Shown here: positions 35,667-45,700 of the stretch, piece after piece | Layout: each line of letters begins with the position of its first letter | Position numbering within the stretch: position 1 is the stretch's first letter | Assembly: GCF_963662255.1 (NCBI RefSeq) | Contig: NC_085049.1 | Span: forward strand, 65,953,158-66,017,157 | Direction: 5' to 3' | Length of the DNA: 64,000 nucleotides | DNA from: Cinclus cinclus | Lineage: Eukaryota > Chordata > Aves > Passeriformes > Cinclidae | The notes under the pieces: generated by a model | Seen by the model: the letters and a program-made list of their open reading frames with translations, nothing else | Told to the model about the DNA's origin: nothing | Database searches by the model: none | Position numbers and translations under genes: made by a program

Positions 35667-38082
35667 TCAGGTTTTCTTTCCCTTCAGGAACTGCAGGAGC
35701 TCCAGCACCAGATTCAGGAATTTCCCCAGGATTTGTTGTTGGAATGAAATCACCGTAGAATCCTCTGGTTCTGGGTTGGGATTCTCCAGATCGCTCAAAT
35801 CTGAGTCCGGCTCAGGCTCTTCCTCTGGTTCTGGGGGTGGCAGTGGGAAGGGCTCTGCAGGAGGAACATCAGCTCCAGGTGGGAGCAATCCCATCTGCAC
35901 CTGGATCCAGGTGTGGAAGTGCTGGGTGGAGGTGAACACCCCGGGTCGCTTGGCCCCGGCACAGCCTCGGCCCCAGCTGGCCAGTCCCACCAGCCAGAAG
36001 TAGTCACCAACGTTGTCCTTGCAGACCAGAGGTCCCCCGATGTCCCCCTGCACCCAGAGAGAGGGGTCAGGGGCTGCTGCCATTGCTCTTCCCATCCCAA
36101 CCCCGCCAGAGCCGCGTTCCTGGCTGGATTCCCATGGGAAGGCTCTGCTCTGGGGCTGGGGGCTCCAGGCTGGCAGCAGGATGGGGCTGGTTCAGGGTGG
36201 GCTCTCTCTCATCTCTGCACAGTCAGCAGGGTTGGGCAGGGAATGGATATTCCAGGATATCCACACCGGGGGGGTGCTGGAAGCACCAGGTGGGCTCTGT
36301 GGGCAGTGGCAGGCCTTGGGGACAAGGGGACACTGGGCAGGGACACACGGATGGGCAAGGGACACATGGATGGGGAAGGGAAACCCATCAGTGGAAGGGC
36401 CCTTGGGATGGGAGGACACCGGGCAACGCCCAGCCAGTGCCCGGCCGTGTTTGGGACCCCTGTGCTGGGTGTGAGGGATTCCATGGGGCCGTGTTTGGGG
36501 TCCCTGTGCTGGGTGTGAGGGATTCCATGGGGCCGTGTTTGGGGTCCCTGTGCCCCAGACCCTGTGCCCACGCCCACACCTGGCAGGTGTCGATGCCGCC
36601 CCGCGGGTACCCCGCGCACAGGTCCTGGGGGTGCACGGCCCCCCCGTACCAGCGGCTGCTGTTGCAAAGCTGGACGTCCATGAGCCGCACCTTGGCCTCC
36701 TGCAGCACCAGGCGTGGGCTCCGGGCTGCGGGCACAGAGGGCACTGAGCACCCGGCACCGGCCTGGGCACAGCCCCTTGCCCAGGGCCGGGCCGTGCCCC
36801 TGTCCCGCTCTGGCCCTGCCCAAGGCTCCGGGGCACGGCCCAGATGTGGCTCGGGCCAGCTTTGGCCTCTGCCCCGGGCCGGCCCGGCCGTGTCCCTGTG
36901 GTTGCCAACCCCTCCTCAGCCCCGTGGGGCACTGACCGCTGCCCGGGGTGGCTCTCCAGCCCGCAATGTAGCAGGTTTTCAGCTCGGGCACTGCCAGGGA
37001 GCTGTCGGGCACACAGCCCAGCTGGATGTAGTCGCTGCACTCCACGGGCTTGTCCAGCTCCAGCAGGGCAATGTTGTTCCTGGCCTTGGCAGAGTTGTAA
37101 TTTTGGTGCAACAGGAGGGTCCGGATGTGGCGCAGCTCAGCCTCGGGGCCTGGCTGGCTCAGATCTGTGGCCCCGATCACCACTTCCCATCTGGATATGT
37201 CCCTGAGGAGAAGGAGATGGAGAAAGGGGTGTCATAGCAGAGTGAGGGACTGCAGTAGCGCCATTCGCTTCCTGTGCTGGGGACATCCCTGTGCTGTGGG
37301 GACATCGCTGCCCCTGTTGGGGTCCCATCCCTGTCCCTGCTGGGTCCCAACCCTGTTCCTGCTGGGATCCCAACCCTGTTCCTTTTCGGATCCCATCCCT
37401 GTTTTTGCTGGGATCCCATTCCTCTCCCAGTTGGGATCCCATCCCTGTCCCTGTCAGGTCCCATCCCTGTCCCTGCTGGGTCCCAACACTGTTCCTGCTG
37501 GGATCCCATCCCTTTCCCTGTTGGGATCCCAACACTGTTCCTGCTGGGATCCCATCTCTGTCCCTGTTGGGATGCCATCCCTTTCCCTGTTGGGATCCCA
37601 TCCCTGTCCCTGCTCCTCCTTACCCTGCCCTAACAAAGCAGCTGGCCACTGTCAGCACCCACTGGGGGTGGATGAGTGCCCCCGAGCACCTGTGCCACGT
37701 GCCATTGTCCAAGGTGGCCTGGATGCTGATGACACCAGGCCAGGCCCCTGGGTGGACCCCAGTGCCACCCATGTCCTGCGAGGTGTCTTCGAAAGAATCC
37801 CAGGATCCATAGTCAGAGTCCTGGGAATTTTCGGGAACCAGCGATCTGTGGTCGAAGGCCATGGGCCGGAGCCCGCAGGTGCCTCTGGAAGCACAAAGCC
37901 ATCAATGCCCTGCTCGGGGACAGCAGGGACAGGGACCCCCAAGGGGCTCCTCTGTGCCCAGGCTGTGCCAGGGACCCCCCGAATGTCCCTGAGCCCCCCG
38001 GGGACACTGACCTGCACGTGTCCCAGGCGGCCCCCACGGGCCGGGCCAGGGCCAGCAGCACAAGCAGCCACAGCAAAGCCAT
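35667..38082 (-). CDS. Acrosin-like secreted pseudoprotease, only intact copy
   Basis: Five exons: 38012-38082, 37624-37884, 36937-37202, 36580-36725 and 35667-36047. All junctions are GT-AG and in phase, giving 1125 bases (374 residues plus stop). Exon 1 encodes a signal peptide ([18 protein letters not shown]). The mature start CRGTCGLR matches the acrosin light chain. The chymotrypsin-fold domain keeps the acrosin cysteines, Asp189 (GGIDTCQ) and Asp194, and two N-glycosylation sequons (NGT, NSS). All catalytic residues are replaced: the His57 motif reads VASC, Asp102 is Asn (NNIALL), and Ser195 is Ile (GDIGGPL). The R-IVGG activation site reads Q-DMGG. The tail is Pro/Glu-rich and ends with a hydrophobic segment and LKGK, like proacrosin. 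Family assignment is by motif recognition. A non-catalytic sperm or egg-coat role is inference only. Confidence 0.85.
37313..37613. repeat. 23-bp minisatellite in intron 2 of the intact copy
   Basis: About 13 units of the same GGGATCCC-centred 23-bp repeat lie inside the 421-bp intron 2 of the intact gene (37203-37623). Comparable tracts of about 170-190 bp sit in intron 2 of each type A copy. The tract ends about 10 bp from the exon 2 donor (GG|GTAAGG). Confidence 0.9.
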
Positions 38083-38424
38083 CGGTGCCAGAGCAGTAGC
38101 AGAGGCAAAACCGAAGTGTCACCTCTGATGCCCACAGCCCTGGTGGTGCCCATGGAGCCACCAGGCGGGGCTGATGTCACAGAGGGGTGGAACGGAGCCG
38201 TGGAACTTTGGAATGGTTTGGGTGGGAGAGACCTTAACGACGGCGTGGTGCCACCCGAGCCATGGGCACGGCCACCTCCCGCTGGCTCCCGGGCACTTCC
38301 AGGGATGGCGCTGGCGCTGCTTCCCTGGAATTGTGGCGTTTCGAGCAGCAGGGAGGGATTGGATGAGGGAAAGGCAGCCATGGAGGAGCTCGGGCACGGG
38401 GGATTTGTGTCCCCTTGGGGCAGT
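38083..38424 (-). promoter_or_regulatory. 5' flank of the intact acrosin-like gene
   Basis: The first ~150 bp upstream of the start codon align with the 5' flank of the array copies; beyond that the sequence becomes unique. There is no obvious TATA box. An upstream ATG in good context (CCATGGGC) is out of frame with the signal peptide here, unlike in type A copies. The transcription start is not determinable from sequence alone. Confidence 0.4.
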
Positions 38425-38650
38425 TCCATTGTCACCACTGCTCCCCGATCCCAGCTCTGATCCCAAAGATTTGTGTCCCCTCAGAGGCAGCTCCATTGTC
38501 ACCGCCTCTCCCTTATCCCAGAGATTTGTATCCCCTCAGGAGTAGCTCCATTGTCACTGCCTGTCCCTGGTCCCAAAGATCTGTATCCCTTTGGGGCAGA
38601 TCCATTGTCCCCGCCTCTCCCCGACCCCGTCTCCGATCCCAAATCCATCC
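38425..38650. repeat. Four-copy degenerate minisatellite upstream of the intact gene
   Basis: The motif TCCATTGTC recurs at 38425, 38492, 38547 and 38601, each followed by a CCCC-rich stretch, GATCCCAAAGAT and TTTGTGTCCCCT-like sequence. Unit length is 54-67 bp. It lies 340-570 bp upstream of the start codon at 38082 and is not found in the other array spacers. Confidence 0.75.
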
Positions 38651-39060
38651 CCACCCCCCTCCGGGAACCGGGCACAGCCGGGATCGCTCCCCACGGAAGC
38701 CTCTCGGCCCGGGGGCGGTTCTGGGCAGGCAAGAGGTGACAGATGGCACCGGGATGTCCCCGCGCTGTCGCTGCCACCCCGCAGGCTCCAGCTGGAGCCA
38801 TCCCGAGCGCATTCCCGACAGCGCTTCCCACAGAGCGCGTCTGCTCCGCTCCATCTGCGGCTCGGGCTGGCACGGGTGGGGGTGCAGGAGGAGGGGGAGG
38901 ATGCCGGGGACACACCAGGAGCGGCAGGAATTTCCCCGGGAGCGGCAGGAATTGTCCCGGGATCACCAAAGGTTGAGGCTGGAGCTCTGCCGGGTCAATC
39001 CCAGCGGCAGAGTGGCCTGGAGCACGAGCGGAGTTTTGGATATTCCCGGGGATTTGGAAT
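38651..39060. other. GC- and CpG-rich unique segment
   Basis: GC-rich and CpG-rich compared with the flanks, with a short internal duplication (GGGAGCGGCAGGAATT repeated near 38916-38955). It could be a CpG-island-like promoter for the intact gene on the minus strand, about 0.6-1.0 kb from its start codon. Open frames on both strands here are short and match no family I recognise. Confidence 0.35.
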
Positions 39061-39279
39061 ATCCCGCATTTCTGTACGCCTGCGCTGATTTCTCGTGCTC
39101 CTGGTGGTGTTTAGTGGTTTTTATTTAATTTCTACTTTTTAAATTTAATTTTTAGAATTTTTTTTAATTCTTAGGTTGGTTTTTTTCTAAATTATTTTAT
39201 TTAATTTTATTTAATTTTTATTTAATTTCAGCTGTCGCCGGGTAGCGCTGAGGAGAATTTTTGCCTCTTCAGCCGTCCC
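39061..39279. other. T-rich low-complexity stretch before the LTR
   Basis: Runs of TTTAATTTTATTTAATTTTT form a low-complexity A/T stretch between the GC-rich segment and the LTR-like element. No gene or structured RNA is apparent. Confidence 0.6.
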
Positions 39280-39777
39280 TGTAATAAAAACAACATAAGA
39301 ATTGTTCATTAAAATGAAAGGACTACCAGGAGTTCAATAAAATAACAGAAAATAGAACCGGATCTGAGAGGGCACAAGTCATGCACCCGCAGTCCACAAG
39401 AATGTCTCGGTTTGTTTGAGCTGAGTTAATTAACCATACTTAAGTATCCATTGTTCAACGTGTAAAAAGGATCTACTGATAAGGCAGAGGTTCTGCCGGG
39501 AAGAGGAGTCTTCTTCATTCCAACGACCACCGGAGGGCAAAGTACGACCCCTATCAACAGGCAGTGCCAGCGTAGACTCGATTGCAAAAGGGACAGGTAC
39601 ACCAGAAACAAGGGGTATAAAACCCAAAGGACTGAGAGAGGAAAGTGCGCGCCGCTGGTGGAGCGCTAACTCCCGGCCACCCAGCGCTGCTTTTGCTTGT
39701 TACCGCTTGCTTAATAAATTCCACTTGTTGATGTACAATTGGCTCTGAGTCAGTGTGTGTGACAAACACTTATAACA
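39280..39777 (+). mobile_element. Solo-LTR-like endogenous retroviral element
   Basis: About 498 bp starting TGTAATAA and ending TTATAACA, imperfect inverted ends (7 of 8) of the TG...CA type. It contains a TATA box (TATAAAA, 39616-39622) and, 91 bp further, a polyadenylation signal (AATAAA, 39713-39718), the U3-R-U5 order expected of an LTR on the plus strand. No coding region, primer-binding site or clear target-site duplication is seen. Just past the end, a 13-bp ACTTATAACAAAT motif is repeated, so the element may extend to 39790. It sits exactly where homology to the acrosin-like array starts on the opposite strand. Confidence 0.65.
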
Positions 39778-39787
39778 AATACTTATA

Positions 39788-41660
39788 ACAGCAGAGACAG
39801 GGATGACCCCGCAGCAGGATCCTGGATGTCCCTGTGGCAGGGACAGCAATGTCCGTAAGGCAGGGTCAGGGATGTCCCCATGGCAGGGACAGGTGCCCAG
39901 CTTGCAGCACCCTGTGCTGTTCCACGGCTGCCTCCCCTCCCTGCTGCGGGACAAAAAAGGCTGCGAATGGCTGGGCTGGGACAGCCCAGGCATTCCCAGG
40001 TCCTGCCTCTGCTCCCTGTCACTCTCCATGGCCCTCCCACTGCTGTCTTCCAGTGGAAGGTGCTGATCGGGGCCACGGATCTGGCTAAGCCGGGCCCCAA
40101 GGCCGAGGTGTTCCAGATCAAGCAGATCCTGGTGCACAATGGCTACGTGGCCGCCACGGCCAGGAGCAACATTGCCCTCCTGAGGATGGACCAGCCCGTG
40201 GAGTGCAGCGACTACATCCAGCTGGGCTGTGTGCCCGACAGCTCCCTGGCAGTGCCCGGGCTGAAAACCTGCTACATTGCGGGCTGGAGAGCCACCCCGG
40301 GCAGCGGTCAGTGCCCCACGGGGCTGAGGAGGGGTTGGCAACCACAGGGACACGGCCGGGCCGGCCCGGGGCAGAGGCCAAAGCAGGCCCGAGCCACATC
40401 TGGGCCGTGCCCCGGAGCCTTGGGCAGGGCCAGAGAGGGACAGGGGCACAGCCCGGCCCTGGGCAAGGGGCTGTGCCCAGGCCGGTGCCGGGTGCTCAGT
40501 GCCCTCTGTGCCCGCAGCCCGGAGCCCACGCCTGGTGCTGCAGGAGGCCAAGGTGCAGCTCATGGACGTCCAGCTTTGCAACAGCAGCCGCTGGTACGGG
40601 GGGGCCGTGCACCCCCAGGACCTGTGCGCGGGGTACCCGTGGGGCGGCATCGACACCTGCCAGGTGTGGGCGTGGGCACAGGGTCTGGGGCACAGGGACC
40701 CCAAACACGGCCCCATGGAATCCCTCACACCCAGCACAGGGACCCCAAACACGGCCCCATGGAACCCCTCACACCCAGCACAGGGACCCCAAACAGGGCA
40801 CCATGGAATCCCTCACACCCAGCACAGGGACCCCAAACACAGCACCATGGAATCCCTCACACCCAGCACAGGGACCCCAAACACGGCCCCATGGAATCCC
40901 TCACACCCCGCACAGGGGTCCATCCGTGTGTCCCTGCCCAGTGTCCCCTTGTCCCCAAGGCCTGCCACTGCCCACAGAGCCCACCTGGTGCTCCCAGCAC
41001 CCCCAGGTGTGGATATCCTGGAATATCCATTCCCTGCCCAGCCCTGCTGACTGTGCAGAGATGAGAGAGAGCCCACCCTGAACCAGCCCCATCCTGCTGC
41101 CAGCCTGGAGCCCCCAGCCCCAGAGCAGAGCCTTCCCATGGGAATCCAGCCAGGAACGCGGCTCTGGTGGGGTTGGGATGGGAAGAGCAATGGCAGCAGC
41201 CCCTGACCCCTCTCTCTGGGCACAGGGGGACATCGGGGGACCTCTGGTCTGCAAGGACAACGCTGGTGACTACTTCTGGCTGGTAGGACCAGCCAGCTGG
41301 GGCCGAGGTTCTGCCAGAGCCAGGAGGCCCGGGGTGTTCACCTCCACCCAGCACTTCCACACCTGGATTCCTGCCCACACCGGCACGAGCCCAGCAGCAC
41401 CATCAGCGGCTCCTGAGCCCACCCTGAACACACCAGGACAGGAGCCAGGCACCATTTCCCTCCCAAAAATCACCCTGAAGCATGTCCTCATGAAGCTGCA
41501 GGAGCTGGTGGAGGAGCTCAAGAAGAGGATACGGGGAGCAGGAGAGAGAGCAGATCCTGCTGTGGCTACAGAGGATCCCCCAGCTGGGGCCGTGGCTGTG
41601 GTGCCAAAGCCAGCCCCGGTGCCCAGGGCTGCTGTGCCCTGCCCACACTCCTGCCTCTGA
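39788..41660 (+). pseudogene. Acrosin-like paralogue, inverted and 5'-truncated
   Basis: On the plus strand, opposite to all other copies. Exons 3 (40054-40306), 4 (40518-40663) and 5 (41226-41660) are present and in phase; exons 1 and 2 are missing, cut at the LTR boundary. Exon 3 is the type A form (WKVLIGATDLAKPG, SNIALLRMDQP). Exon 5 is the most divergent in the window: [12 protein letters not shown] is kept, the last domain Cys is Ser ([11 protein letters not shown]), and the tail is longer and different. It ends with a Leu/Lys-rich helix-like stretch ([14 protein letters not shown]) and a final CPHSCL. It lacks Ser195 and Asp102 as in the other copies. Probably a non-functional remnant of a second paralogue. 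Confidence 0.8.
40692..40915. repeat. 44-bp minisatellite, five units, in intron 4
   Basis: Five near-perfect 44-bp units, each with CAGGGACCCCAAACACGG, CCCCATGGAATCCCTCAC and ACCCAGCA, follow exon 4 of the inverted copy. The orthologous position holds one unit in most array copies and about two to three in the intact gene (near 36450-36545), so the tract has expanded in steps. Confidence 0.9.
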
Positions 41661-42114
41661 GCTGCTCAGGTTGATTGATTTAATCCTTGGAGTAAATGTG
41701 TTCCTCCCTGTTCTGGGGGTTTAGGGGTGGAATTCTCTGGTTCTGTGATCCTAAAAGCAAAACCATGCATCTGCTCGTTTCCACTTTGAAAGCACAAAAG
41801 GTAAAGATCAGCGGTTAAAAACGATTTACTGCAGTTAGAAAACAATTTACTGGAAACAGCCATGACATAAGGAATCCAACCATTATTTACAGAAGTACTA
41901 ATAAGAAATTAATTACACATTATTAGTAAGACAAAGCAGTGATTTACATGGAAAACCTGTGACAACACCCACTTTTATCCCCACTGGAAATAATGCCCTT
42001 GTCTGTGGAAGTGAGAGTCCCTTGCCCCTGGCAATGACATTGGGGTCCTGGACATGACCCACTCCCAGGTACTGGGTAAAAATGATTCCTGTGGCCAAAA
42101 TCAGGACACCCATT
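41661..42114. other. Unique flank downstream of the inverted copy
   Basis: A/T-rich unique DNA following the stop codon of the inverted copy. It contains no recognisable gene, no AATAAA on the plus strand close to the stop codon, and only short open frames. Confidence 0.5.
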
Positions 42115-42540
42115 CTCCACATTTTCAGTCCAGTTCAGTCTCCTGGGAAAAACAAGGATTTTGGAAAATGAGTGGGGTTGGGCCTGGTTTGGGGGGAGAT
42201 GAGGGGGAGCTGGGGAGGGGAGGGGAGGATGGGACTGGCAGATGGAGAGAGGAAGAAACTTCTCCAGCCCAGGACTCCTCCAGCAGAGCTTCAAGCGTCC
42301 CAATCCCAGGAAAAGTCATTGAGAGGGACAGGAATGGGGGCAGCTGGAGCTGCGAGTCCTGGAGTCCTGTGGAACTGGTGGAAGTGCCACCCTGAGTTGA
42401 TGCTGTCACCCAGGGCTGTCCCCTGTGTCACCAGCTCCTGGCTCTGAGCTGCCCCATCCCACTGCCCCCAGTATGCCCTCAGGATGGGGACCCCTGGATC
42501 TGGGACATGCCCTCTGGTCCAGTGGGATTGTGGCTCCCAG
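42115..42540 (+). repeat. Diverged copy of the array spacer
   Basis: From TCCAGTTCAGTCTCCTGGG onward this segment is collinear with the reverse complement of the array spacer (compare 840-1250), with many substitutions and small indels. The inverted duplication therefore carried both the 3' half of the acrosin-like gene and its 3' flank, and is older than the head-to-tail units. Confidence 0.75.
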
Positions 42541-42794
42541 GAGCTGTCCTGGTTCTGGAGAAGGAGCTGGAGCATGATCTCTCCTCCTGGAACAAGCCAG
42601 GATCCTGCCCAAGGCCTCACCAGGAATGTCCCACACGGAGCACAGGGCCCTGCTCTCACTTCCCAGTGCATTTGGGGTCCCCTGACACCGTTTCACCCCA
42701 GCTCCGCGTCACTCCAAGGGGTCCCCCCGAGCTGTGGGGCAGCTCTGAGGCTGAGCGAGGTGATTTGGGATGGGGGCAGGAAGGTTTGGGGGTG

Positions 42795-45700
42795 TCAATG
42801 CGGGGAGCAGCGGCAGCAGGAAGGTTTGGGGCTGCAGTTGGGGGCACAGCAGGGCTGCAGCGAGGGGTCCCGGCCCTTCCTGATCTGGCTCTCCCCGAAT
42901 TCCAGGCACTGCTCCAGCAGCACTTTCTGCAGGGTGATGTCCCTGAGCACCTGCAGCACCTCGGGGCTCGCCTGGCCCTGGAGCAGGTCGTAGTTCTCCG
43001 CAGGGTCCGACTCCAGGTCGAAGAGCAGTGGGGGCAAGTGCGGGGTCAGCGGCGTTAGCCCCTGGCACGCCTGGTCCGGGGTGCTGCTGCTATGGAAGGA
43101 ACCTGAGAAACTAAACCTAGCTGGGCACTGAGCCTTCTCCTGGGGCTCTGGGCAGCAACAGCTCACCTCAGAACCCCCCAAAACAGGAGGCAGCACTGAC
43201 CTTGGGTGAAGAAATGAGCCTTGTACTTGCCCAGGCAGACGGCGAAGGGGCCGTGCAGGGCGTCGGGGGATGGAGGGTAGAAGAACACGGCCTGGCGAGG
43301 GCTCTGGGGGGACAGCATGGCTCAGCCCACCTGGGCAAGTCCCCGATGGCAGCAGCAGGCCAGGAGCCCCAATCCTGCAGCTGGAATTTGGGCACGGAGC
43401 CCATGGGGCAGCCTGGGCACAACTCCCGAACCCTGGATGTGCCCAAATCCCGGCTGCTCCGTGGCCAGCAGGACTCACCTTCCCCGAGCCAAAGAGCAGC
43501 GGGCTCAGGTCGAAGCCATCCAGGGCCACCTTGGGAAGGGCTGCTCCAGCCAGGGCACTCAGGGTGGGCAGGATGTCCAGGGTACTGGCCAGCTCATGGG
43601 TCACTCCTGGCACGGGGAACACCCAAGGGGCTGATCCCGCTGCCGTCCCTGGCCCGGGTTTGTCCCAGCTTGTCACCCAGGGGGTGGCACGGCCCAGCCT
43701 GGCTCACCTGGCGTGATCCTGCCTGGCCAATAAGCCACGGCTGGCTCCCTCATGCCACCCTCGTAGGTCGTGCCCTTGCCACATTTGAGGTGGCCGGCGC
43801 TGCCACCACGTGCCATGCGCAGAGTGGAGGGGCTGGGGACAATGGGGACAAGGAGCAACTGCCACCCGGTGCCAGGGCCATACTGGCCAAGGGGGCAGTG
43901 ACAAGGGTGGCCTGGTGCCAGCCTGACTCTGCCACCCTTAGGGGCAGGGCAGAAGTCAAGGGCTGTGACACGTACAAACAGGGCAGGGTGACACTGGTGT
44001 CACTCATGCAGAGGGAACTGGGGGACATTTAGGGGGGTCACATTCCTGCCCAAACCCTGGGGGACATTTGGGGGTGTCACACTCCTGCCCAAGGCCTGGG
44101 AGGTTTGTGCAGGACTCAGCTGAGTCCCGGGAACATGGAAATCACGCCCTGTGTCCCATGCAGAGCAGGAACCCGAGGTGACACTTGTCACTGCACCATG
44201 ACAGCTCTGCCACCCCCAGCCCCCTCACCCATTGTCAGAGGTGAAGAACACCAGGGTGGAGTTCTCCAGGCCGTTGTCCTGCAGGGCCTGCAGGAGCTGT
44301 CCCACAGAGCCATCGAACTCAGCCAGTGCATCCCCGAAGGGTCCCCTCTGCATCCGTCCTGAAAACTCCTGGCTGGCAAACTGGGGGTAGTGGGTATGCT
44401 GGGAAAGGACACAGAGCGCTGGCATCAGCCCCCCTGGAGCTGCCCAGCTCTGTCAGGGATAGGTAGCACCCCAGCCAGGACATGGAGAGGTGACATCAGC
44501 TGAGACAACACTTGTCCCCAAATCTCAGCAGTGGCACAACAGAGCTGAGCACTCAGGAGAGGGTGGGGAGCTCCAGAGTGGGAAGTTTCCCCTGAGGATG
44601 GCACAGGGAAGAGGGGAAGGCTGCAGAAAACAGTGGCCTAAAAGCACCATCCCAATGAGATCTGCTTTGGTGTGGGAATGGCAACCCCAGGTTATCCAGC
44701 AGCAGATTTTGGGGTGGCAGGAGGGGAGAGGCTTCCCAGTTCTTCCCATGGGACTCGGACTCAGCCTCTCCTCTCCTCTCCTCTCCTCTCCTCTCCTCTC
44801 CTCTCCTCTCCTCTCCTCTCCTCTCCTCTCCTCTCCTCTCCTCTCCTCTCCTCTCCTCTCCTCTCCTCTCCTCTCCTCTCCTCTCCTCTCCTCTCCTCTC
44901 CTCTCCCACCCAAGGGCCCGGAAAATCCGCCCATTCCCACATGGGAAGCATAGTAGAGAAGGAAGGGGAGGCCTCGGCGGGCACAGTCAGCGATGAAATC
45001 CCGGGAGAATTTGTTGTAGAGGGGCACGAGGTCGGGGAAGGAGACGGGCTGCTGAATGATGCTCTGGTTCCAGAGCAGCGGCAGCGGCACCACGCCCTGG
45101 TCGCACGTCCCAAAACACTTGGTGTCTGGTGGGAAACAGGTCAGGTTCTGGCAGGGGCCCTGGGAAAACAGGATTTTTTTGATTCCAGCTCTAGCGCAGG
45201 GCAGAGAAAGAAAAGAACAGGGGGTGAAGTGTCCCAGTGGCCTCTCTCCCAAACAGAAGCCGCTCCCAGAAAACCAGGACCCTAAAAAGTGCAGCAAGGC
45301 TGCGCGGCTCCCACCCAACATCCCTGAAGATTCCCACACACCTGGATGCTCTCAGCTGGTCATGGGAATAGGGCACGCCCAGGAAGTGATCGAAGCCCTG
45401 GTGCACGGGCAGGAAGGAGCCGTTCACGCCAAAGCCCAGGTGCCACTTGCCAACCATGGCCGTGGCGTAGCCCTGAGCCTTCAGCACCTTGGCCACGGTG
45501 ACCTCAGCGAGCGGGAGCCCTCCCCGCGAGCCCGGGTCGAACACACCGGGATAGATCCCGGAGCGCACCTGGAGCCGGCCGGTCAGGAGAGCGGCCCTGG
45601 GCAGCGGGCGGACACGGCGTCAGCGGGACATCCCGGGACACCTCAGCTCCATCGCCGCCCGTTTATCCCGGGACACCGCGGCTTCATCCCCACCCGTTTA

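Larger units (their letters stand above)
1..38082 (-). repeat. Left tandem array of acrosin-like units
   Basis: The same acrosin-like gene unit is repeated head to tail, all on the minus strand. Exon 1 start codons lie at 641, 3895, 5871, 9125, 12378, 15631, 18884, 22137, 24112, 27366, 30620, 34880 and 38082. Spacing is 3253-3254 bp for full units and 1975-1976 bp for two short units. The last two intervals differ (4260 and 3202 bp) because those units are a divergent type with a longer intron 2 or different flanks. Adjacent full units differ by only scattered single-base changes, which points to very recent duplication or continuing homogenisation. Confidence 0.95.

Noticed and set aside
38743..39128. 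Plus-strand open frames in the CpG-rich segment
   Set aside because: Short, overlapping in several frames, with no recognisable domain; better explained by GC-rich composition.
39280..39790. Full endogenous retrovirus
   Set aside because: Only LTR-type signals are present; no gag, pol or env sequence, primer-binding site or second LTR is visible.
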